Shown piece after piece: positions 22,101-31,100 of a DNA stretch of 64,000 nucleotides. The stretch is from Tubiluchus corallicola (taxonomy: Eukaryota; Priapulida; Priapulimorpha; Priapulimorphida; Tubiluchidae). The position numbers and the translations under genes are program-made. Location of the stretch: the NCBI GenBank assembly GCA_030141605.1, contig JAQGDQ010000467.1, forward strand, positions 1-64,000. Direction: 5' to 3'. The number at the start of each line of letters is the position of its first letter. Position 1 is the first letter of the stretch. The notes below the pieces were generated by a model. It worked only from the letters and a program-made list of their open reading frames with translations, made no database searches and was not told the origin of the DNA.

Positions 22101-25100
22101 TGTTGCTTGAAGACAATAAGTCATAAGTCATTTATTTCACATTACACATTTACAATAGTTTCATGTACAATATTTAATGAAAGGGCCTACAATGGATATA
22201 ATACAAATAAGAAATACTGCACAGGAAAAGCCTCAAACACTGTTCACTTATACACGAAGGTAAATGTGTTGCGGGCAATCAAAAAGCAGGACTTGTTAGA
22301 TTGTCCCACACAGTGATAGAAAAAAAGTAATGGAAATAATCTGAGAATTTAAAGTGAATCGTGTGACAAAAAAACATTAGTGCTTAAAACGGAATGATGT
22401 AATGAATGAAGCTCATATATGAGATGATATAAAAGATAGAAAGACTATTACTTGTTAATAGTATGTAAAATTAAGATAACTTGATTAAGATAACACCACT
22501 GTTTTGTAATTACTGTGAGGATGGACACTGATAGAAATTTTGATTACTCACTGATACTTACTTAAAATTTGATTTTTTAGCATTTTTTTAAATCTAGTAA
22601 TAGATCTGCTATTTTTTGCGGATTGACAAATCTCATTTCAGACTTTTGGTCCATGAAATATTATAAAATGTTTAGCTATGTTGGTTCTACAGAAAGGCAC
22701 AATGTATGATTATGCTGCACATATTAAAATTACACATGAAGCAGTACTGAGTCTGACAGTAAACGGATAGGTAACCTGCCAGAAAATTGGCTTTAGTTGG
22801 TTCTACCTGTCATACTGCCCCCTGCCAGTTTCCTAACTGAAAAAGATGTACACTCATATAAATGTGAGTAAGACAGAATTTCCTTTAATTCAGTATCTCA
22901 TCTTGGAAGATTATCCTTGATGCAATGTTAGGTTTGTGTCAGACCACAAGGGTTACACGTTAATAGTAACCGTAAATTGAATGCTTGATTCCAGCTTGTG
23001 GTATGCCAAGGTGTACGAAAGATTACTGTAAATTTGTTCCAACAAATATTTTTATTGGAACAGCAAACAAATGACACAAGTAAAAATGGCACACGTAAAA
23101 ATGGCACAAGTAAAAATGGCACAGGGAAAAATGGCACAAGTAAAAATGGCACAGGAAAAAACTGGAACTGCAAACAAATGGCACAAGTAAAAATGGGACA
23201 GGTAAAAATGGCACAAGTAAAAATGGCACAGGAAAAAATTGGAACAGCAAACAAATGGCACAGTAAAAAATTGGAACAGCAAACAAATGGCAGGTTTAGT
23301 AATATACGTGCTTAGGGTTAGTGACCCTATAAGGTGGCTTGGTGCGCATATGTCTGTCAGTTTATTGCCACCCAAATTAATGGTGAAAAAGTCAGATAAA
23401 CAGTATAACTATGTGGAACATTCGCGCATCATTGATTATTAACACATTTAATGAACTGTTTTGTGAATCTTTTGCTAGGCTATGTGCCGACGCAATCAGG
23501 CACTATAGTCACGTGACCGGCGATTGTTTAGGGCGCAAGTGACAGGACATATTTCACAGTTGTTGCTAAGAGAAAAGATGTATTACACGTTACACATTTA
23601 TCATGTCAAATGAAATATGCTAAACAAAACTTTCCAAATATGTAAATTGACATTGGCTTGAAAAGTACATCAGTGCTTAATTTTTGATACTAAAGAAAAT
23701 GAATTAATTCCAGTGTGTACAAGTTGTTACTGTTTGAAAAAATTATTTTTTAGTACTTCAGAAATTCTAAAAATAGACTATATAATACACCATAATACAC
23801 TATATAATTTTAAGAAAGTACTTTCTTAAAAATGTAGTCTAGTTTAGTCTAGTCTTAAGAAATCTAGTCCTGATGTAAAAAATTCAATAAAAATGCAAGA
23901 GATTTAGCAGATAATTTTCATTCCGCTACATACTATACTAAAAACAAGTTCTGACTTGAATCTTGCATGTGAAATTCCAATTTTTACACATATAAAACTG
24001 TCCAACTTCCCTCAAGCTAGGGACAGTGCGAAAAAATCAAGTGCAAAGTAAAAATATTTAATGTGTGCAAAAATTTTATAATATAATATAATGTAATGTA
24101 ATATAATATAATATAATTAATATAATATAATATAGTATAATATAATATAACATAACATAACATAACATAACATAACATAACATAACATAACATAACATAA
24201 CATAACATAACATAACATAACATAACATAACATAACATAACATAACATAACATAACATAACATAACATAACATAACATAACATAACATAACATAATATAA
24301 TACAATACAATACAATACAATATAAAATAATATAATATAATATAATATAACATAACATAACATAACATAACATAACATAACATAACATAACATAACATAA
24401 CATAACATAACATAACATAACATAACATAACATAACATAACACAACACAACACAACACAACACAATATAATATAAGCCTTCGAGACAAGTGAGCAACGGA
24501 AAATTATTCAGATAAAAATACAAAAGTATGCTTACTTAAATATTTGGAGTACTTCTTATACTCTTTGCATGTGACTGTCCTGACATGTGATTGAGAAATG
24601 GTGATTGTCTTGTTGCTAAGCGTCAGCCTCACAAACGCGCGGGCATTATCCTCATCCAAACCTTCCACCTAAAGCACCGGTTTTATTCATTTTAGTTCAA
24701 CAAGATGCAAAAGTCTTAAAAACAGTGATACATACTTAAAAAATTACACGTATAGTATTTCTAACTTTATTTATCATCATCTACTAGGTAAGCACTTTAA
24801 AGTTGTTGCTAAATGATGCAATGACTAACTTTACATAAACATAAAAATCTTCCAAGACGAGATGTTCCAACAGTTAAACACAAAGATTTAATCAGCTAGA
24901 ATAGCTGAAATGATGGAACTGCACAAGCTTTGCTAGGTGTAATATAGGTTTTACACGTCAAATGTGGACACAGGAAAGTTCAAATGTGACTTAGGTAAGT
25001 CAAACGTAGACACAGGAATTTCGAATGTGTTTTGGTAACTCAAATGTGACTTAGGTAAGTAAATGTAGACATAGGAATTTCGAATGTGTTTTGGTAACTC

Positions 25101-28100
25101 AAATGTGACTTAGGTAAGTCAAATGTAGACACAGGAATTTCGAATGTGTTTTGGTAACTCAAATGTGACTTAGGTAAGTAAATGTAGACATAGGAATTTC
25201 GAATGTGTTTTGGTAACTCAAATGTGACTTAGGTAAGTCAAATGTAGACACAGGAATTTCGAATGTGTTTTGATAACTCAAATGTGACTTAGGTAAGTCA
25301 AATGCAGACATAGGACATTAGACTTGACATGTGTCTACATTTGACTTACCAAAAAACGCTTAAGATTTGTTGAAAACCATTGTTAACACATTTGAACTAG
25401 CTAAGTCTACATTTGAGTTACCAAGACACATTTGAATTACCTAAATCTACATTTGAGTTAACGTAGGTCTACATTTGACGTGTAAAACCTATATTACGCT
25501 ATCTCACTTTTTTAAAATATCCAGCGAAGTTTACCAGGCGGGAGATAAGAATGAGTTAAGTTTCTCCTACATTTTAAGCATGGCATTCTATGCACATACA
25601 CTATATGGTAATTTCAATATTTTTACGCATATAACAAAATACATTGAATGTCATCTGAGAGATGTTTTTACCTTTAAATAAACCTTATCTGCAACCTTAT
25701 AAATAAATAATATAGCAAGGTCAATAAGAAGGTATTAAATATATGTTTTACATGTCAAATGTAGACCTACGTTAAGTCAAATGTAGATTTAGGTAATTCA
25801 AATGTGTCTTGGTAACTCAAATGTAGACTTAGGTAGTTCAAAGGTGTCTTGGTAACTCAAATGTAGACTTAGGTAGTTCAAATGTGTCTTGGTAACTCAA
25901 ATGTAGACTTAGGTAGTTCAAATGTGTTAACAATAGTTTTCAAGAAATCTTAAGCGTTTTTGGTAAGTCAAATGTAGACACATGTCAAGTCAAATGTGAC
26001 ATTAGTATCACAAATGTGGATAGGTGTCAAAATAACAACTTTATAGGTCTACTAATAGTTCACTAATATTCTGCAAACTTTACATACCACTGGAACTGTT
26101 AGAGAAAACAATACATTCCTAAAATAAGCAATGTTTCTTGAGAGAAACTAATTCATTAATGCAGTGCTAATGTATTACTTAAAAAACTAATTAGTGATTC
26201 ACTGTTCATTGGGAAGTGGGAACCGATTTATTCTTTTCTGCCGACATTTTCTATAAAACGTTGACAAAATAAAATGTAGAATTCTATGCCTACACTTGAC
26301 TTACCTAAGTCACATTTGAGTTACCAAAACACATTCGAAATTCCTATGTCTACATTTGACTTACCTAAGTCACATTTGAACTTTCCTGTGTCTACATTTG
26401 ACGTGTAAAACCTATTCAACTACACGTATAACTTTATAAATCCCCAAAAAAACAACAAGTAGCTTCACATGAGAACATAAAAAAAATGTTCTATTTGCAC
26501 TTCAGAAACAATTATTAAATGATAACTAAATAAGAATAAATAATGAAGTAAACTACACTTTACTTTTGTAATAATGTTAACATGTCAGAAAGAGTGCACT
26601 TAGTTTTGAACAAGTTTTTGAGTTATTCTAGAATGAGGCACTGAACCAAGAGAGGTGCCTGAAGAACACACGAATGTAAATGAACTCGCCCCAAAAAAGA
26701 GCTGAACAACTAGAATCAGTATGGCAAATAAAACCACGCAGAGAAATACTGAGCCAGACGGTGACCATCTATTTACAAGTCAGGCTCAGCATTGCTTAAC
26801 TCGGTCACAAAACACACAAGGTCGCTCACCTGAGCAAATTAACGTATTTTCAGCAGAAATTTTATGCATAGCAACTGAATATACAAACAAAAAAAACTTC
26901 TGATATTCTCACTTACTTTCCCATATAGTCCTTTGTGGCTTCCCCTTTCTATGACAACACAGCTTCCTTTTGATAAACTTTCATCCTCATCTTCACTGTC
27001 AGCTTTCGAATTCTGTTTGTTTGACTTCCCAGCACCGAGCCCCAATCCCTTGGGTCGAAGAATAGCTTCCACCGGAGTTACAGGACTACCAAGAGAGAAC
27101 AAGGTCATTTTAATTTTTTTACAATTGGTCGAGAGTAATTATTTCAGCCATTTTGTTGCTTAGAAGTATAATATCCCCATAAAAATGTTTCTACAGAGTA
27201 TGTGCAAGTTGTAATTGTACATTTTAATTAGGTGCTGCCATCTATGAACTAATCCTGTTACATTCTACCAGCTGACTTACCCCCAGTATAATTGTACGGT
27301 CCAGTGAATGCATATTCACTGGTTCTCTCCCTATTTTAAAGTAATGGTTGTTGTGAAGCCTGTGCAAGTCTGCATAGGTCACCTATACCTGTGTATACTC
27401 ACTAGTTTTGCTTTCTAGTCACTCTCATTCTCAGTGTTCAGTGCAGCAGTCATGCTACTCACGTGTCTGTAGTTTTAATAAACACTTTTCTGTCGTGTGC
27501 AGTGCAAATATGTATTATAGATTTTTTATTCTTGTTCATACTTCTCTGTGCCTAAACTCAATCATAGCAAAGTGAGTGACCTACAACTTCAAACATGACT
27601 TTCACAAGAATAATTTCATTGACAATGATGCAAATAATTTTCTTAATATACCTGCTTCTGTGCATATTGCTTTTAACAAATCACACAGCACGTTTTCAGT
27701 TCCGACAGAAACAACAAAATTATCATAAAGGATTTTTTTCAAAATTTAACTAATTGTATTTCATTAAATCAGTGAAACTCATTTTTGAAGTTGTTGTTCA
27801 GTCACTTTGTTATGATTGAGTTTAGACACAGAGAAGTATGAACAGGAACCAAAAATCTATAATAAATATTTGCACTGCACTACAGAAAATATGAGTAGCA
27901 AAACTGCTGCACTGAACATTGAACTAGAAAGCAAAAAACAGTCAGTAAAACCTGTTTCACAGCCAGTATACAGGTACAGAACTTGACCTATGCAGAGTTG
28001 TACAGGCTTCACAACAACCATTAATTTTAGATAGAGAGAGGACCAGTGTGTATGTATTCACTGGATGATACAATTTGACTGATGGTAAGTCAGCTGGTAG

Positions 28101-31100
28101 AATGTAACAGAATTAGCACATAGATGGCAGCACCTAATTACAATGTACAATTCCAACTTCCACAAAATCATTTTGTTTTTTCTGCACTAGATGACACAAA
28201 GTAAGTTCAAAAACTGAAGTAAATCAGAAATTACGATGCTATGAAAGTTCAAGGCAAAATTGTAATGTTTAAATTTATAGCTATTCAGTTATTTTCACTA
28301 ATTTTATTGATTGTCAAACATGAAGAAGAAAAAGTGATAAGAGATACCAGGCTTACTCTTTTCCGCCGATTCCCTCTCCTGGTTTCCAGCCCATTCCACG
28401 GAGCATCGCCTTGCCAAAAGCTTCTATAGGTATTTGCTGATAATCTGCTTCCGATGCCTTAGCAAGAACAAATATAAACAAGTTAAAATTTTGAAGCAGA
28501 GGAAAAAATTATACAGCTACAATGCTAAGCTTGTATGCAAAATCTGTGCTGAAAACTGAAAAATTGGCTCAAAATGTCAAATATGGTGATAGTGTATCTG
28601 GTACTGTAATACACATCTAGTATCTATCTATCATGCTAAATTGGTATTAAAAGACAGGCCAAAACTTCTAGGAGGTTGGTGTTTATTTCAACATTTGTGA
28701 AAAATGTCAAAAGGATTTAGTAATAAAGCTGCCATAAATGCCTCATGTAACTTGTAAAATCACTTTAACTTCATGCTGCTTGTTGTTGTTGCTGTTGTTA
28801 TTGTTGTGTGTTGTTGTTGCTGCTGCTGCTGTTGTTGTTGTTGTTGTTGTTGCTGCTGTTGTTACTAACGGTTGCCGTTAATTAACTTTCTAAGTGGATA
28901 GTGGGCGATCCCACTTTTAATGTCCATTCTTCTTCTAATTATGTCATTCATTATTGAAGAAATGCAGTGCACTATTGATCTTCATAAACAGTATAACAAG
29001 TTTCTACAAAGAAATGAGATAATTCATTTTGAAAGCCACAAAGTATCCCAGTTACGTCATGATTTTCAAGTGAATGGCGACAACCACAAAGCCTGAAAAT
29101 TTCTATTCTGACGTAGTATATTTTAACTTTATGCTTTATAGGCAGTTTCTTTGTTCTATTTTTATAAGTTTAAGTGATAACAGTAAAATAAACTCAACAT
29201 ACTGAGTGACTTATTCTTTCTTTTAATTAGTGACACTGTGGTACACATATATTATCAATCATGCTGGAATGGTGTTAACTAGTTAAACTGTGGTACATAT
29301 CCATTATTTATCACGCTAAACTGGTCTATCATTACATTGTACCTGCTCAGGTCGAAGAGCAACATTTAATCTTTCCTCTGTCTCATATCCGGCAGGTACA
29401 GCATTCCTTAGCAACAATGGTATAGCTACGTTGTCACCGTATAGTTGTCTTTCACGTGTTTCGTTTTCTGTTAAACTTTCTGATACAAAAGATAAATTCA
29501 AAACTTATTACTTCTTGTTAATCTTACGGAATGAGTGATCGTCTTGAAATGTGTGCAAGCTAGAATTAATAAATGGCTTCCTTCAAATAAAATGAACCGA
29601 GATTAAACTCAGAGGTAAACACGCGGGATGCCCACACTGTATCTCGACACTAGGCAGAGGAGCTGCGCAAGCAGCCAATGGCTAGAGGGCGGAGGTCAAG
29701 TGACCCAATGACCCAATAGAGGAGTAAACCTTCCAAATCAGGAGTGGAGCCCCGAAGGCGGACCAGTGCAGCATGCTCACTGACTCCTGCAGCCAACCTG
29801 GTGCCAAACGTATCGCTCCGCTTTCCTTTGGACTACACCAGGGAGGAAGAGAGGGGGTTCCTGTTGTCTGGGCAACTCAGGATCCCCATACACTTTGCCT
29901 AGGCGTGCGCCCTGGAGAGGCCACTCCAGTGGTGCAAAGGATCGGACTGCTCAGCCACAGTTGACGCTGCAGCTCCATCAATGTGATCAATAACTGACTC
30001 TCTTGGCGCACACTCCATTGTCTTCCGACACAGAAGGATGCCAACAGATTAAACTCAGATTAGTACAAAGATGAAATGAATTCTAAAATTACAATAAATC
30101 TAGATTTTATATATCATAATAGGCCTAGTTTTTGGAGAATTCTTGAATGAAACCACAAAACCCAGACAATTCTGGAAGACTCTAGATAACAAATGGCATC
30201 CCATTTAATCATTTAATAACAAACTATCATCTTCCCCAAAAATCCACTGCAAAGTGTGGATTCAAATTGATAAATGGGCTACTCTACAAATGCAAAAAAA
30301 ATTCTGACATGCTGACATAGGACCAAACTTGAACACTACACTGCAAACACTTTTCTTTCAAATTTAAAGCACATATGTGTTGTGTTTTGTTTCTCTCGGA
30401 AGGCTCGTAGAGAAAACCAGAAAACACGCCGTTAAATGTTATTACTTTATTGAGCGAGAATTCTTACAACACAAGTATGAAGGAATGAGAAATGATTATA
30501 CTAAACGTGAAATCGTTTATGTAATTATAAAAGAGTAAGTATAAGTCCGTGTTAGATCTGTGTGCGATGTGCGATCCGTGATCTGTCCTCCCCTGTCGGC
30601 AGCCTGCTTCGCCTTATATAGCGCGCTGGAGAAACTTCTCGAAAAAATGTTCGAGAACAATCCAGACAGTAAGGCGATCATTCCGACGGAACATTCTACG
30701 ATGTTCCATGCAATTCTACTTGACGTCAGCGATCTCCATAACAATATGTCAACAGCAATATTACATCTAACCATATTATTATCTCTATAGTAATAAGCAT
30801 ATTTTACACCTTAGCAGTACAACTATCATAATATTGTTCAGCAGTAATATCACAACAAAATGTGCAGTATCTGTACCAAAAACATGTAAAAATGGGCCAA
30901 ACCTTCGACAACTTCCTTCAGTGCTTGCTCAGACAAATCATCAAGAGGTGCTTTGTGGTTCCATTTATTTGTTTTTAATAAAGGAATGACAAGTTCTCCA
31001 TCACCTCGTCTAGAAAAAACAAGTTGAAAGATTTGCATTGTTTCTAGTATGTTTGCCTTCTGCTCTTATCTTCAAAAAGTAACAAAATATACATTTGTCC

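Noticed and set aside
23075-23295. CRISPR-like array
   Set aside because: Short direct repeats without unique spacers in an animal-type genome; a minisatellite. The same applies to 6245-6640 and 25000-25320.
22928-23375. Overlapping frames with repeated CHFYL / KNGTS units on both strands
   Set aside because: 15-bp minisatellite; open on both strands because the unit is a multiple of three.
24017-24523. Long minus-strand open frames of repeated MLCYV residues
   Set aside because: Three overlapping frames through a CATAA array; the unit lacks stops in those frames, so this is not coding.
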